Shown piece by piece: positions 35,001-51,596 of a stretch of 64,000 nt of DNA (its first letter is position 1; each line of letters begins with the position of its first letter). Made by a program: the position numbers and the translations under genes. The notes beneath the pieces were generated by a model. The model made no database searches, had not been told where the DNA came from, and worked only from the letters and a program-made list of their open reading frames with translations. This stretch comes from Owenia fusiformis (taxonomy: Eukaryota; Annelida; Polychaeta; Sabellida; Oweniidae), in contig CAIIXF020000002.1 in the NCBI GenBank assembly GCA_903813345.2, positions 16,128,467-16,192,466 on the forward strand, read 5' to 3'.

Positions 35001-36936
35001 TTGCAAAACAATCTCTAATATGTTGATTTTTAACTGTTAAATTTGACATGCTTCTGCCATTTACTTTTCAGAACTTTTTTCATTCCATAGAACATGTGTT
35101 CTATAGAATATTGTGTTCTAACAAAATCTCATAATCCATTTGTTATAATTCATTATATCTCACAATCCATGTTATTTTTTTCTCTTTTTCTTTTTGGAGA
35201 TCAATTATGTAATATCCCCCCATCTTTTTGTACATTAACCATATCAAAAAATGTTGCTTTTACGCCAGATATTTGACATCAAATTTCCATTGTTTTCGGA
35301 TTATCCTAATCCCAAGGGGACTCACTTTTCCTTTTCAGAGGTAAATCATGAGTTATACATGTAGTAAATTTCAATTTAATTGTAAAAATTGGAATAAAAT
35401 GCTGCATTTTTGGTGAAAATTGGCTCATAATTGCGGAAAATTGGTGATGATGGGTGAATTAATGACAGCTTAAGAGATAATCTATTCGATTCTACTTTCA
35501 TTCTAATGCCCCTTATTGAAGATGACATATCGGGAAAGGAAATGCATTTGTTTTTGTGGTCAAATAATGATTAGAACTTAAGTAAGAGCTGTCTAAAAAG
35601 CTTGCAATAACGTGCCTGCCCCTTTGAGGATTTTTAACTTTTTTGAACTAAGATGGCCGAGTTTCCAAATATCATTTACATGACCAGGATCACTATGGGC
35701 ATGGTTAGAATGACCCTAAACATAATGAAATATCTTTTCAGCCCTCTGAAAATGTGACTGAAAATTAGTTAAAAGTTGTACTCTCTGAAAGGTCATCAAA
35801 CAGGATTTAATGATTTTTTAGAATATTACTTCAAATGAAAGGAGCTGTGTTATCCTCCTTCTGATCATTTGTTAGTTGTATGTATTCTTATCAACAGTTT
35901 TTAAATTCTTTGGTATTTTTGTTAAAGACAGTAAGTTGTTCTATTTAATAAGTGTCAAGTTGCATCAATATTTAAATCAAAACATGGACAAAAGTATAGT
36001 GTGAACTAATCATCGTAAGTCTGTTGTAATTTTCTACATGTCTGGGTAGTAGTGGGTGTCAACCTTTGCTTTAAAAGTATACGCTGACTGAAGAACACTT
36101 GTCTTAGGTTACATCTGTCTTAAAAGAATTTCTGGCTGTGGCCTCTTTGAACTGGGATGATTCTGTCTTGTCTATGCCATTCATTATTTTGTACACTTTG
36201 GTTAAATCTCCTCTTTTCCTCCTGTATGTCATTGGGAATAGATGTACTGTAGTTGTTTTAGTCACTCTTTGTAAGGTAGATCAGACAGATTATGCCAGTG
36301 ATGAGTTAGGTGGCTCAACTTTGGATTTTCTCAATCTTGTTGACGTCCATTTGATACATTATCTGGGATTCCAGGCTACTGTGCAGTATTCTAGGTGGGG
36401 ATGGACAAAGGTTGTGTATAGGGGGAGGAATATATCTCAATCTTTATTGGAGGATGTTCTTTTGAGTTCACCGAAAATCTTGTTGGCTTTGTTTACACAG
36501 TTGGAGGCATGGTCATGAAACTTTTATTCTTCGCTTATGGTCACACCAATAATGCGTCCTTTGGTAACTTCCTTCAGTGGTTCGTTTGATGTGTACTTGT
36601 GGTTACATGCAACAATAAATTCTGTAATCCATATCACAAGTAAAGTATGCTTTAATTCAAAGTTACTAAAAGCTTCGCAGGGGACATCTTGTAGACTCTT
36701 GCTTGTTGAAGGTAAAACAACATAATCTTAGACAGTTCATCATCATATCAATTATCACCCACAGCTTTTTGATTTTTTTACAAAATGACGAAAATGTACA
36801 GCTGTGAAACGTTAATATACGTCACACTTTCTCATGCAAAATAAATAGATCGGCAAGAATGATATCTTACCTGTTCAGGGGGTATCCAGTCAGGTGGATG
36901 TTCATAAGTGGGCTTTGAAACGTAAAAGTCCTCCAT
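32088..36936 (-). CDS. PDZD11: PDZ domain-containing protein 11 (six exons)
   Basis: Exons on the minus strand: 36,936-36,871, 34,873-34,787, 33,946-33,890, 33,201-33,103, 32,684-32,624 and a tentative last exon 32,110-32,088. Phases agree at every join. The protein is about 130 aa (human PDZD11 is 140). Residues 1-30 hold the conserved PP-W-IPPE segment, and the YNN-(I/L)-QFLPR block follows. The PDZ domain starts at residue 52 with its ligand-binding loop (LGFNIRGG), then GLREGDQVL and the helix with AVNILK. Known PDZD11 is a small adaptor that binds WW domains of PLEKHA proteins through its proline-rich N-terminus and the C-termini of membrane pumps such as ATP7A; the same role is inferred here. 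Intron 4 has a GC donor (GAG|GCAAGT). Intron 1 holds a dead LINE. The first five exons are secure; the sixth rests on an acceptor plus a short tail. Confidence 0.88.
33533..33889 (-). repeat. 19-bp tandem array of the PDZD11 exon 3 splice donor
   Basis: Read on the minus strand, exon 3 ends CTTTATATATCAAAG and intron 3 begins GTAAC. The next 350 bp of intron repeat this junction about 17 times in units of about 19 bp, many keeping AAAG|GTAAC. The distal end (near 33,557-33,533) again carries a longer copy of the exon end (CTGTGGTCTTTAT, then GATCAAAG|GTAAC). The array therefore grew from a duplicated exon-intron boundary. Confidence 0.88.
36060..36725 (-). pseudogene. 5'-truncated, decayed LINE reverse transcriptase (CR1/Jockey-like tail)
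   Basis: On the minus strand, from about 36,640 down, the sequence translates with interruptions into a LINE RT C-terminal region: a KGRIIGVTISEE segment, then KANKIFGELKR, LYTTFVHPHLEYCTVAWNP, and a final RRKRGDLTKVYKIMNGID. Several stops and shifts show it is dead. It lies in PDZD11 intron 1, in the same orientation as the gene. The plus-strand frame of 126 codons at 36,138-36,518 is only its antisense. Confidence 0.75.
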
Positions 36937-37225
36937 CCTCAAAATTTTTCTATTTTTTTAGGTCAATCAGGTCTAAATGATGAACCAGTTGCTGAATATT
37001 AATGTCTTCTTCATTAATGACGTACACAAAACATTCTGATAAACATAATAAAAAACGGTATAACGTAAATATATTGAACAAGTTTTGCTATTTTTATTCT
37101 TATTTATTCTGTAAATGTGAAGATTCAATTATTAAATATTATTGAACATCTAAGCATGTTCTCTGAATATCCCACAATGCAACACCATAAAATTTTTACT
37201 TCCTTTTCCTCTCGCTGCAGAAAAA
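36937..37225. promoter_or_regulatory. Bidirectional promoter between PDZD11 and RPS3A
   Basis: The two start codons point away from each other with 289 bp between them, so both promoters must lie here or in the first untranslated bases. On the RPS3A side a pyrimidine tract CTTCCTTTTCCTCTC (37,199-37,213), just 12 bases from the ATG, fits a 5' TOP start, the translational control element of ribosomal protein mRNAs. TCCCACAATGCA near 37,170-37,181 resembles the binding site of ZNF143/Staf, often found in bidirectional promoters; that assignment is tentative. Confidence 0.65.
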
Positions 37226-41120
<3,895 letters not shown>

Positions 41121-41158
41121 ACTGATTGAAATTACAAAAAAATATGTAAAAATATGAA

Positions 41159-41164
41159 AATAAA
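41159..41164 (+). terminator. RPS3A poly(A) signal
   Basis: AATAAA 39 bases after the RPS3A stop codon, the only canonical hexamer in the near 3' flank. Confidence 0.8.
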
Positions 41165-41530
41165 TTGAGAACTGGAATTGTGCTGTTATGTGGTGTGATA
41201 TACAAAGGATATGGATTAATTGGATTAAGTCAGTGGCAATAGCAAAAGTGTTTCTCTAGAATAATGAAAAGGATTACTAACGTCAGTTATAAATCTTTTT
41301 CATGTACACCCAACTGTGGAGTTGGAATATCTGGGCATTATGGTGTGAAATCGACAAAATTCTCATTGTACCCTCAACCTCAGGCAACCAAACACTGGCT
41401 CAAATACAGCACATCTTCGTGATGTAATATATAACTGCAATCTGATAGGAAATTTTTATAATACAGAAAAAATGTCATCAGAATGTGGAGGCAATTGTTG
41501 ATATGCTAACATTCAATTACTATGCTTGTA

Positions 41531-42990
41531 CAGGGTGGGCCAAAAAGCCACTTTTTTTTAAGACACTACAACTTGTTTATTTTCCAACCTACAAACCCCA
41601 AATTTTGAAGTTATATAGTGCCAAGGGTTCTTAGTAATAATATCTGGGTTCTCGCCAGAATCTAATTGCATGGCGCTCCCCCCTGCTCACTCGTTTTCCC
41701 CGCCCTGTTCCCCCCCTGCTTGCTTCGCCCGCCCTGCTTAGCGCCCCGCTACTTCAAAACTTACGTACATTATTTTATTCTCCTGGATATTCGACGAAAT
41801 CACATAAAATTCAAAAATTTTTCAAAAAGTTTTTCCCGATTTGCCATTCCGAAGGCCGAATCTTAAATGTCTTCTGATTGGCTCAAAACTCATGATTAGT
41901 TACGAAATATCCAATCAAATTATCTATTACTAATCGTGTGTCATCGACATAATCTGCCCCAGGTTCGGTTCGATCACTTGATTTGACTACGTATGCGCAT
42001 GCGCCCAAAACATTCTAACCTATCAAAATCGTTCATTTGATGCGTGCGTTCAGAAAATTAGAAAAAGTTAACAGTTTGGAATAAAACAAACATAAAAACG
42101 ACTAAAACTACAATTTGACAATTTTTTATTAATAGTTATTATAATTGCGAACGAATTAATGTTCAAATCTTGCTTTTGATGGTTGTCATGATAAAGAAGT
42201 TCGACTTCCGGTTCTTTATGCGGGAAACTCAAAAAAAATGGGTAAAATTAAAAAGACTTACTAGTATCTAAAGAATAGAATGAAAGTAGAAACAGTGGAC
42301 AGGGTCATCAACATTATCATAAATGGACCAAGGGAAGAGGTGTTCGATTTTGAGGCAGCATGGGGGAGGTGGTTTGACATGCACCCCAGAAGATGTAGGG
42401 ACAGAAGACTTTAAAGGAAACACAATGAACAATGAATACTCATGACACTACAAGCATATTATCATGTATTGTTAAATAAAAGGTTTTCTAAATGAGAATT
42501 GGTGTTTATATAGCGAGCGAAGCGAGCGGCAAAAATTGGCACAAAAATCATGCGAGCGAAGCGAGCGGCGAAACTTGTTAAAAAAATCCCCCCCTGCTAT
42601 GAAAAAATCCTGGGGAGATCACTGAATATAATGTAACAAGTCCTTCAACTGGGATTATATTTGATCTAAAAGGGGAGTTCAATTGGTCCGCCACCCTAAT
42701 TGATGACATATTTCAGTTTTAGTCGCCTTGCTGACATCGCAGTATCAATGAAATGTTAGCTAAGTTTTTTTCAACCTGTCTTAATTGCCAGCTTTAGTTG
42801 AGCAATTTTCTAGATTGGGTGCCTTTGTACAATCTCCTGGAGACCTTCCCATACCCAATACTCACTGGGGTTTGCATTAGGGCTATTAACTTGGCGATCA
42901 GGCTGTATCAGTTCGGGAACATTTTGCAAATTATGCTTATTTCTCATGGCACACCACATGTTTAAATGAGACGTTGGTGACATATTTTAT
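41531..42990 (-). pseudogene. Decayed Tc1/mariner transposase copy with an insertion
   Basis: On the minus strand, about 42,925-42,720 translates with stops into the C-terminal part of a mariner-type transposase. The diagnostic block is NSPNANPSEYWVWEGLQEIV, which corresponds to the NSPDLNP...W signature of the superfamily. A terminal sequence, TACAGGGTGGGCCAAAAAG, lies at 41,531 and a GGGTGGCGGACC-type motif at about 42,690. A separate repeat (41,650-42,620) appears to sit between the end and the transposase remnant. At least three in-frame stops make it inactive. Confidence 0.65.
41650..42620. repeat. GAGCGAAGCGAGCG-type interspersed repeat
   Basis: The left side is C-rich with repeated CCCTGCT and CGCCC motifs; the right side carries GCGAGCGAAGCGAGCGGC twice (near 42,510 and 42,552) and CCCCCCCTGCTATG. 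The interior has a short open stretch near 42,280-42,411 that I cannot assign. The class is not known to me. Confidence 0.5.
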
Positions 42991-45900
42991 TCAAGTAAAA
43001 GTGTATAATTTATGATCCATGGCTAGATAACAACCAGTTTTCCAGGTTTTAAAGAGGCTCCATACCATAGGATAGCGTAATGAAAACCCCTCTGGACCTT
43101 TTTGCATATTGAGTTTCACTACATATGCACCGATCTTCTCATCAACAAAGAAGTCTAAAATCCCCCTGAAGTTAGGATATACCGGGAAAATCCATGTTAT
43201 CTGGTTGGTTGTTGAATTTGTTTATCATGAACCTGATTGGCTGCCTGGTTCAAGGCACATGTGGGCGCTTGTGTGACTCAGCGGGGATTCCCCTCGGTAG
43301 CCGAGGAATCGATTGTGTTTAATTCTGGAGGTTGGTTGATCTGTTGATTATTTCAATATTTTGCCAATGACATCACTGATTGTCTGGGTGAGAAACCTAT
43401 GGTATACTGCATCTTTAATATACACGTAAGCAACATATTTTCTATGCATTTTGTACTTTCTGTGTCGGATTCAGTCATAAAAAATATCTAGATAAATTCT
43501 TAGAAAATTGGGGTTATTTCCTCTCACAGGAATTGATCTTTGTGGAACGTATGTCTGTTTCTTATTTCACCAATGAGGCAGTATATTTAAATATTACTAA
43601 TTATTCATCTGTTTGTCTTTTGGAAAAATGAAACCTGTCTAATGTCTAATCTGAACTCTAAATAAATGCTCATATTCTCCATTTAAGGGGTTCAAAATAG
43701 TAATTTACACAATTGGTTCCGACTCGTCTGCCTTGTTTTGTCGTCAAAATATCACATATTTCACAAAATAACCATGTTCCATAAAATACAAGTCTTTATT
43801 GGTCTATTTTAGTGTTTTCAAATCAAATAATATTGCAATCGGTTTATTAGTGTTATCTTCAGCGTCCTTTCTCTGACCACTCAATTCTACAAGAAGGTAG
43901 ACATGGTTTTATTTATTCTAGCCATAATGCTGTACACACAGATTTAAATTATGAGCTAACTTTTGCATAGGGCCTACTAATAACAAAAAAATTGTTAAAT
44001 ATAATTTAGACAAATCAAAAGCACATTTAATTATTAAAAACTGAAACCACATAATTTAACAAGCAATATTTTGGTAGTATGTTTTCAAAATATAAATGTA
44101 TAATAGATTAGATGCGAGTAGAATTAATCTTGATTTGCATCATTACATCTTCAAAATGATGTCATATTTGAAAATATGGTTTCAAAAGTTTATCAACATG
44201 GGGGAAATCATATGGGGAAATTCCCCATAGACCCATGTTATAAAATCACAAAAAGTGAAATATCTTCTCTTGTATTAAATAGATAACATTTATTTTTAAT
44301 GGGCATACTTTAATTTGCATAACTAATAGATCCATTAGGGTGATATGAAATTGAACCACTAAAACAGATGGGTATTTAAGTTAAAGGGAACTTTCACCTA
44401 TACCCGCCATGCTATCTGACCTGAGTGATAACTGGTAACTACCTACTCGCATCTAAGTTATTTAGTCCCTGAATAAAAAATAAAATCCTGAGTGAATAAA
44501 AAGATAAAACAGTTCAAGCAATATATGCTGAAATATACACAGAAATCATCTTTTAATTGGTTAAAGCTCTTGTTTTAACCCTTAAACGGTTTGGCTATAA
44601 TAGAGAATTACACCAACAGTTGGGGGGGGGGGGGGCAGATATCCCCTATGATCATTGAAACTGACAATTCCAAGAGGGTGTATTAGGTATCATTGGAAAG
44701 GTTATTCAATTCCCAGTATCTTGAGCCTACTATATTGAACCATTATTAATTGAGAAATTCATATTCTAAGAACACAGGGGTTTTTCGTTTCAGGTCAAAA
44801 AGTGACAATTTGGGTGTTGTTCCAACTTTGACCAACTCTTACTTTCCTCCAAGGGGGGATAGAGTCACAATTTTTTGCTAAAACAAGCCTAACATTTTCT
44901 TTTACTGGACACATTTTAATTTGCATAACTATTAGATGCATACAAAAGGGTGAATATTTAAGTTAAAGTGAACGTTCTACTATACCCGCCATGCTATCTG
45001 ACCCGTACGAGCCACCTGGTGGTGAAACTGGTAACAACCTACTCGCATCTGAGTTATTAGCATTTTTAATTTTTGGCAAATAAAACATTGATACCACTGA
45101 TGTAATACTTTTATAATATTTACCACACTTAAATAAAACATTAAATTTGGCAACATACATAAAACAAAAATGTATGAAGATTCCATAATAATTTTATACA
45201 TCTTGGTCCAACATAAAAAATTAACTATGAATCATACAGCAACTCTACAGATCCATATATTAAATTAGAAGAAAACATATTTGGTAATGTTCATGACTAT
45301 ATTATTATGGAATTCTTTTCATGACTATTCTGTATATTTTCATGACTATCCTGTAAACAGTAAGAATTAGCAAGGACTAGATAAACAGCGACTCACGTGC
45401 ATGGCAAATCCCATACAAATGATTCCTTATTTTGGGAATTTCATGCTTGAAATATCATATATGAAATAATCTTGGAAGTACAGTACAGGAATGTTCAAGA
45501 ACTTAATACAGACATAAATATTTATGAACATAAGAAGAACGTAAAAAGAACATCTATGAACATGATACATTAACACAGAATGTACATGAATGTGAATACT
45601 ACATCATCAAGTGATCATATAAGACTTGTATAAGAGAATTTGTAATTTGCATGATTTAAAATTAGTACTTGAGATGTACCTTTACATGATGTCACGAAAA
45701 TGAGCTGTCCAACTCCGCTAAATCCCCTAACAATATTACCAACCAATCCCATGGTATTTTTTAAAATTTTTATTCACTCTGGTATCACCCACCCTCTTAA
45801 GATCCTGAATTGCATTTTTTTTATGAAAAAGATAAAGTTCAGAGGCAGTGAACATAACTCCCTGAGCAAGAAACAAGGTTAGAAATGATACAATCTCACC

Positions 45901-46052
45901 ACACTGCAAACTGAGTGTTAAATACAATACTTAAATGAAGCAAGGAAATCAAATCAAGAATGATTTGTGCGTGTCTTTGTATTCCTTCACTAGTTAATTT
46001 GATTTCAGCATTGTTACATCATCTGATTATCTTAATACACCTATTTGCCCTC
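42991..46052. other. Repeat-rich spacer between RPS3A and nocturnin
   Basis: No gene seen. A segment at about 44,310-44,460 is repeated in the same orientation at about 44,910-45,055 (shared TAATTTGCATAACTA, TATACCCGCCATGCTATCTG and CCTACTCGCATCT). The motif GATGCGAGTAG near 44,112 is its inverted end. A poly-G run lies near 44,622. Part of the right end may be nocturnin 3' UTR. Confidence 0.55.
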
Positions 46053-49000
46053 TCAGATGGAGAAGTCACATACTAAAGAAAGATGGTCGGATGGATACTT
46101 AAAAGAGGGAAGTCTCTCTACACCTATCTCTTCCCCAGATGGGAAGTTCAGCACTGCATTAAGCTGGCACTTGTTGTTAAACCACACATAGTCAATAGTT
46201 CTACAGGATTCTTCTAATGTGTCACCTTTACCACCACGGATCTTCCACGTCGTGTACAATGGTTCCTGTTTACCTCCATTAGCTACTTTGTAAGCACTTT
46301 GTAATTCAAGATCACTGCTTGAGAAAGCCTCGTAAACCTTTTCAGTGGGAGGTGCATTGAGATCGCCACAAACTATCAAAGGTGACTGGCCAACAATTTC
46401 CTTGAGGTATTTCAACAGATAACGACCTTGGCTTTCACGTAAGTCATTCCATCCTGATTTTGCTTTCAAATGTGTTGTTGCTACCCAGAATGCATCACTG
46501 GAATTTCCTTTATGTTGCAATTTATTTAATACACAAACTTGATTTGTGGTCATATTTTCATCATTTGTCATCAATATCTTTGTGCAAGTCTCAACTAATT
46601 CAAATTTCTCTGTTCTATAAAATATGGCGCATCCATCAGGCCCATTGGAATTCTCGACATAAAGTGCTGGCGAATCAGGTTTTGGATAGAATGTTCCTGG
46701 AAAAATAAAGTTCTGATTATAAATTCAAAGATTACATTAGAAACCAACAGACAGATATGGCTTTTGTTTATCTCTATCAAACTTTGTTAGATGGGATATA
46801 AATCAATCAACCAATCAATCAATAATGGAGGTATACATTATTATTCGATTGACAGTTCTATTTTGCACCTTCCATATTTGGAATTATGATTTTAAATAAC
46901 ACAAATAGATGCCCTAACACCTGTGATATTAGAGAATTTGAAAGAAAATGGCTTCACTTAGAATAACTCTAACTGAAGTTGATGACAACTTCAGTTTAGC
47001 CAAAATCGGAAGAATTTCCGAAAAATCTTGAATGACGCTAACTGCAGCTAGAACCATCCAGCTGTGGAACAATGATGTAGTCCAACTGTACCTGTGAAGC
47101 CAACTGACTGCAATATATTTTCTAAATAACCAAAGTGGTCGACCTCCTGCATACATATGACATCAGGGTCGTACTGAAGTATTTCCTCAACTATACGTAG
47201 TTTCCTAGTGCCCCAGTCAAGAGCTTCAAGAGGGCATCGCACAAAGTTGTCTTTTCCCATGCATAAACCTAACAATAATAGAGCATCTTCTATATAATTG
47301 GACATAAAAATGACAACACCACATTTTGATAAAAAAGGCACTAACATATCGAACCCAGACAGAAAGTTGGAGACCATAACAATATGTCACTTTTGATGTT
47401 GACATAAAATCTACCACATTTCAGTTAAGGTTAGAAAGGTCATTTTATTTCATTTTAGTTTGGCCATTTGAATGTATTTTCCAAAATACGCTTTATTGTT
47501 TTCTATCACAAATCATTTTTACTGAACATGCTGTAATGAACATTTTGTCAAAGGTAGCAAAACCCAATGTGAATCTTTGTCCACCATTATTGACTATGGC
47601 TTCTGCAATACCCATAGGCCCCGGGAACATATATAAAAAAATCAAGTCGACGTACCATGTATGTATTTAAACTTGAAATACATATGTCGACTCCATTTTT
47701 TATACATGTTCCCGATTTTTTATTTACATGTTCCCGGGGCCTATGGCAATACCTATTCTCAAGAATCAAGTTCTCGTGTGAAGACTCTGTAGATTAAAAT
47801 AATCATTTACCTTGGGCTAATATATTCCATTGTAAGAGTCTCAAGCCATTCTTGCCAATAGGTGGTTTTGCTACAGACTGAAATGTCCGTGCTAACAAAG
47901 CTGGTTTGCCACTTAAAAGTGACTTGATAACTTCTAGGAGACTATTTGAAGACCTTTGAATGCTAGTGTCAATTTCTGGGGATATTTCAGGCTTATATGA
48001 TTTTCCATTAATTACATCCATATTGTCTTTTGTGTGATATCTACAAGTAAAAATATAAAATTGTCAATGATTGGTCTTTCCAATTGTATAATCTTTTTAA
48101 CTGGAAAAAACAATCATAGATAAAGATCAGCCTAAAAACTTATGCCTGGCACTTCGCAAGGATCCTGCCATGACCGTGGTTAAGTGTTATCATGAAAGCC
48201 TGGCATAACCGTGACAATGTTATATTATATTGCAAGGCCTGTCATGACTGTTATGACCATGACAATGTTATATTATATTGCAAGGCCTGTCATCACTGTG
48301 GTAATGTTAAAGCCTGATATGACCGTGACAAAAATATATATATTTTAATAGCATGAGAATACCGCAATAAAAAATATCATCGTTTAATTACCTAAATATT
48401 TAAACCTAGACTACTATCACACCCGGTGATCGTGAATATGGGACGGAGGGGGGGGGAGCAGGCAATTTCTGCTAGGAAATTCAACAAATCTGGAAGATTT
48501 ATTTTTTCAAGAAAAAGTTTACTATTGAATTGCTAAATGGATAGGCGCACGGTATTGTAGAATATGTTAGGTTTTCTGGGATTTTTTCTGAAACGATACA
48601 CATCTAAGGTATGAGATCTATTAAAAAAGGCGCAAGGCCATCAACAGGCACAAATCAACGTTTTTGCTATAAATCAAGCAACAATGGTCTGGACGACCTG
48701 TAATAAATACTTGTAAGTGATGTTATCATAACTAAATTAATGTCATTGCTGAATTTATAAAATAAGTTTCCATATGTAAAATAAAAAATAATCGAAAATA
48801 ATGAATTTGGGACGGAGGGGGGGGGAGGTGACGGAGGGGGGGAGCAATATGTATATAAGTCCTTTTACTCCAAATGTCCCCATTTTTCAGTCTCCAGGGG
48901 TATATAATCCAGTTTCTTACTAAGTTAATCAGTTCATTTTTCAAATACAAGAATTCGTGTGAAGTTGTTTCACTTTATAGAATTATTACTCCCCCCCTCC

Positions 49001-51596
49001 GTCCCCTCCCCCCTCCGTCCCATTTTAATTATTTTCGATTATTTTTTATTTTACGTATGGAAACTTATTTCATAAATTCAGCAATGACATTAATTTAGTT
49101 ATGATAACATCACTTACAAGTATTTATTACAGGTCGTGTAGTCCATTGTTGCTTGATTTATAGCAAAAACGTTGATTTGTGCCTGTTGATGGCCTTGCGC
49201 CTTTTTTAATAGATCTCATACCTTAGATGCGTATCGTTTCAGAAAAAATCCCAGAAAACCTAACATACAGGGTGTTCCAAAAGTAACAGGACTGGTGCTG
49301 GCATTTTGACAATTTTGCACTGAGTGTCTTCAAATTTTCACAACTTGTGCTTTGAAGTATTGCAACTTAAATTGTTAAGTTTCAGAAACAATGATGAAAT
49401 GCGGTTAGAGTTATGGTTACTATAGTAACATGACATCCCAATACCCGGGGCAACTTTTTTTCCTGAAAATGTGATATCTAACATTTTTGTATTACTGAAA
49501 CGAGTATCCAATTCACCTATTATAATACAACATTTCTTGTTTATTTTTATTGGTTGTTTTGTTGTAAAGGTGTTGCTATACAACTCAGATTCAAGTATAA
49601 TTTCATAATGATAATAATATGTATTCAATTTCCTGGAATATCACTATGTATAACAGTCCGAACAATTCACGGTTGAGTTTTTGAAAAGACCCAATTTGAA
49701 GTCAGTCATCTACCTTGATAGCGCGCCTGCGCGCAGGTCACCATTAAAGACCATGCAGCTATAGAGGAGCTAGGTCTTGAGGTCTAAAACCATGCATCAT
49801 ACTCTTCTGGTCATGCAATATCTACTTTTTTATTATTTACTTACATTGAGAACGGAATGCTAATTAGTGCTGTAAGACTTTTAAAGATGAGAATGACCTT
49901 CTCCAAATTGTCCAATCGACCCTGCGTGGCTTGTCCTCAAATGGGTTCACTCATGTGTTTTGGTCATGGATACAGAGTACTACTCTTGTACTGACAAAGA
50001 GGAGCCTACTTTTCAAAGTAGAGGATACATAGGAATATCACATGATGTAAAACAAATGTAATTGCCACCAGTTGTTGCATTTCAACTTTGATATGGCATG
50101 TACAAAATGATATGGCATGTACAAAATGCTTAATGTCTCTGTAATTATTTTGCGTGGAATGTTGCCCCGGGTATTGCAATGTCATGTTACTATAGCAACC
50201 ATAACTCTACCCGAGTTTAATATATTTTGTTGAAACTTTGCAATCTTAGTGATGATACATGAAAGTACATTATGTAAAATTTTGAAGACGATTGGTGCAT
50301 ATTTGACAAAATGCCAGCACCAGTCCTGTTACTTTTGGAACACCCTGTATTCTACCATACCGTGCGCCTATCCATTTAGCAATTCAATAGTAAACTTTTT
50401 CTTGAAAAACAAATCTTCCAGATTTGTTGAATTTCCTAGCAGAAATTGCCTGCTCCCCCCCTCCGTCCCATATTCACGATCACCGGGTGTGACTATACAT
50501 GTACATGTACATGATACTCACGTACCTTGATACATAAATTTTAGATTCATTTAACTCATAATTCATTTCCACAAAAGATAATTCTAATCTCATTCAAGAA
50601 TGTGAACATTGTCACGGTCATACCAGGCTTTGACATTACCACGATTATGACGGCTTTGCAACCATTGTCAAGCTCATATCAGGCTTTAACATTACCAAGG
50701 TTATGACAGGCCTTGCAATATAATATAGCATTGTCATCCATGGTCAAATCAGGCTTCAACAATACCACGGTCATGTCAAGCCTTGCAATATAATATAGCA
50801 TTGTCACAGTTAAGTCAGGCTTTAACATTACCATGGTCATGACAGGCCTTGCAAGTTGCAACCATTGTCACGGTCATATCAGGCTTTAACATTACCACGG
50901 TCATGCCAGGCCTTGCAATATAATATAGCATTGTCACAGTCATATCAGGCTTTAACATTACCACGGTCATGACAGGCCTTGCGATATAATATGACATTGT
51001 CATGGTCATAACAGTCTTTAACACCCGGGCTTTAACATTACCACGGTCATGACAGGCCTTGCAATATAATATAACATTGTCACGGTTATGCAAGTCCAGG
51101 GGATCTTGATTGTGCTTTCCTATCACAACATCCTTCTTTAATTTATTAGATCTAAAACTCATTGATAGAGCAATATTTTTCTAAGATGTTAAAAAGGTTG
51201 TCTCGTTTCCCTCATCCTAGATACGCTACAGGATGAGTGATTGTCGGACCATTCGGTTTCAGACATTAGAGATTTGAACCATTGGGTTTGGTACAATTGA
51301 TTCGTACGATCAAATTGGATTTAGCATGGGTTTCGAAAGCCCATGGATTTACCCTTTGCATTCGTTTGACTTCGCTTCTTGAAAGAAATGCCTCCCCCTC
51401 GATCGCGCTCCGTTCATTTTGTCCGATCACCGGGCGTGTGTCATGTGTCAAAGTCCAAGATTTTATTACAGAATTTCAAGTATTAAATTTTAAGCTCAAT
51501 AATGTTAAACAACTTTGGGCATATTGTGTGATCTGAAACACATTCATAAGAGACTTACTGCCGTTTTTCTTGAGAAAGTTTTTCTTTTGCAACCAT
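46053..51596 (-). CDS. NOCT: Nocturnin, EEP-family NADP(H) 2'-phosphatase (four exons)
   Basis: Minus-strand exons: 51,596-51,559, 48,040-47,811, 47,268-47,092 and 46,696-46,053; phases agree and give 362 aa. The family signatures are in order: WNILAQ at the start of the catalytic domain, the metal-binding Glu in CMQEVDH, NGPDGCAIFY, THLKAKSGW, CGDLNAPPTE with the catalytic Asp and Asn, and the terminal SDHLSLVCDFS with Asp-His. Nocturnin removes the 2'-phosphate of NADP(H) and is rhythmically expressed in vertebrates. The short first exon codes for 12 residues and is my prediction: its donor phase matches the open frame upstream of the internal ATG at 48,021, and it places the start 251 bp from SUGT1. 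If that exon is wrong, translation could begin at 48,021. Intron 1 (3.5 kb) is filled with nested repeats. Confidence 0.9.
47339..47408 (-). repeat. Partial dispersed hairpin-ended repeat
   Basis: Contains GTTGGAGACCATAACAATAT followed by GTCACTTTTGATGTTGAC, the terminal part of the family seen complete at 58,243-58,400. It lies in nocturnin intron 2. Confidence 0.6.
47613..47745. mobile_element. Hairpin MITE with 8-bp target duplication (hAT-like)
   Basis: Termini CATAGGCCCCGGGAACAT and ATGTTCCCGGGGCCTATG are inverted, and the interior is largely self-complementary. It is flanked by GCAATACC at 47,605-47,612 and 47,746-47,753. The 8-bp duplication points to the hAT superfamily. It shares the CATAGG terminus with the hairpin at 53,144-53,212. 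Confidence 0.88.
48140..48340 (-). repeat. Tandem array, left arm of an inverted pair (66-bp type)
   Basis: Repeated TGACCGTG, ACAATGTTATATTATATTGC and AAGGCCTGTCAT motifs in tandem. The same units lie inverted at 50,600-51,090, with the inverted-repeat element 48,418-50,491 between them. Confidence 0.85.
48418..50491. mobile_element. Inverted-repeat DNA element, copy 2, complete, 5-bp target duplication
   Basis: Starts CACACCCGGTGATCG and ends CGATCACCGGGTGTG. The mirror similarity continues inward for several hundred bases, through a poly-G segment and the AGCAGGCAATTTCTGCTAG block. It is flanked by ACTAT at 48,413-48,417 and 50,492-50,496. The centre is the palindromic 48,790-49,030 region with further G-runs and C-runs. 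A mariner-type MITE is nested inside. No transposase is present, so it is non-autonomous. Confidence 0.88.
49268..50347. mobile_element. Tc1/mariner-type MITE nested in the above
   Basis: CAGGGTGTTCCAAAAGTAAC at the left is mirrored by GTTACTTTTGGAACACCCTG at the right, with TA at 49,266-49,267 and 50,348-50,349. It is closely similar along its length to 3,077-4,143, including the internal AGGTCTTGAGGTCTAAAACC block. 1,080 bp, no transposase. Confidence 0.9.
50600..51090 (+). repeat. 66-bp tandem array, right arm of an inverted pair
   Basis: The unit GGCTTTAACATTACCACGGT plus CATGACAGGCCTTGCAATATAATATAGCATTGTCACAGTCATATCA recurs every 66 bp, about seven copies. It is the reverse complement of the array at 48,140-48,340. 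Minus-strand frames of 60 and 115 codons here are repeat by-products. Confidence 0.9.

Noticed and set aside
36138-36518. 126-codon plus-strand open frame
   Set aside because: Antisense of the decayed LINE reverse transcriptase on the minus strand.
50679-51162. Minus-strand frames of 60 and 115 codons
   Set aside because: Encoded by the 66-bp tandem array.
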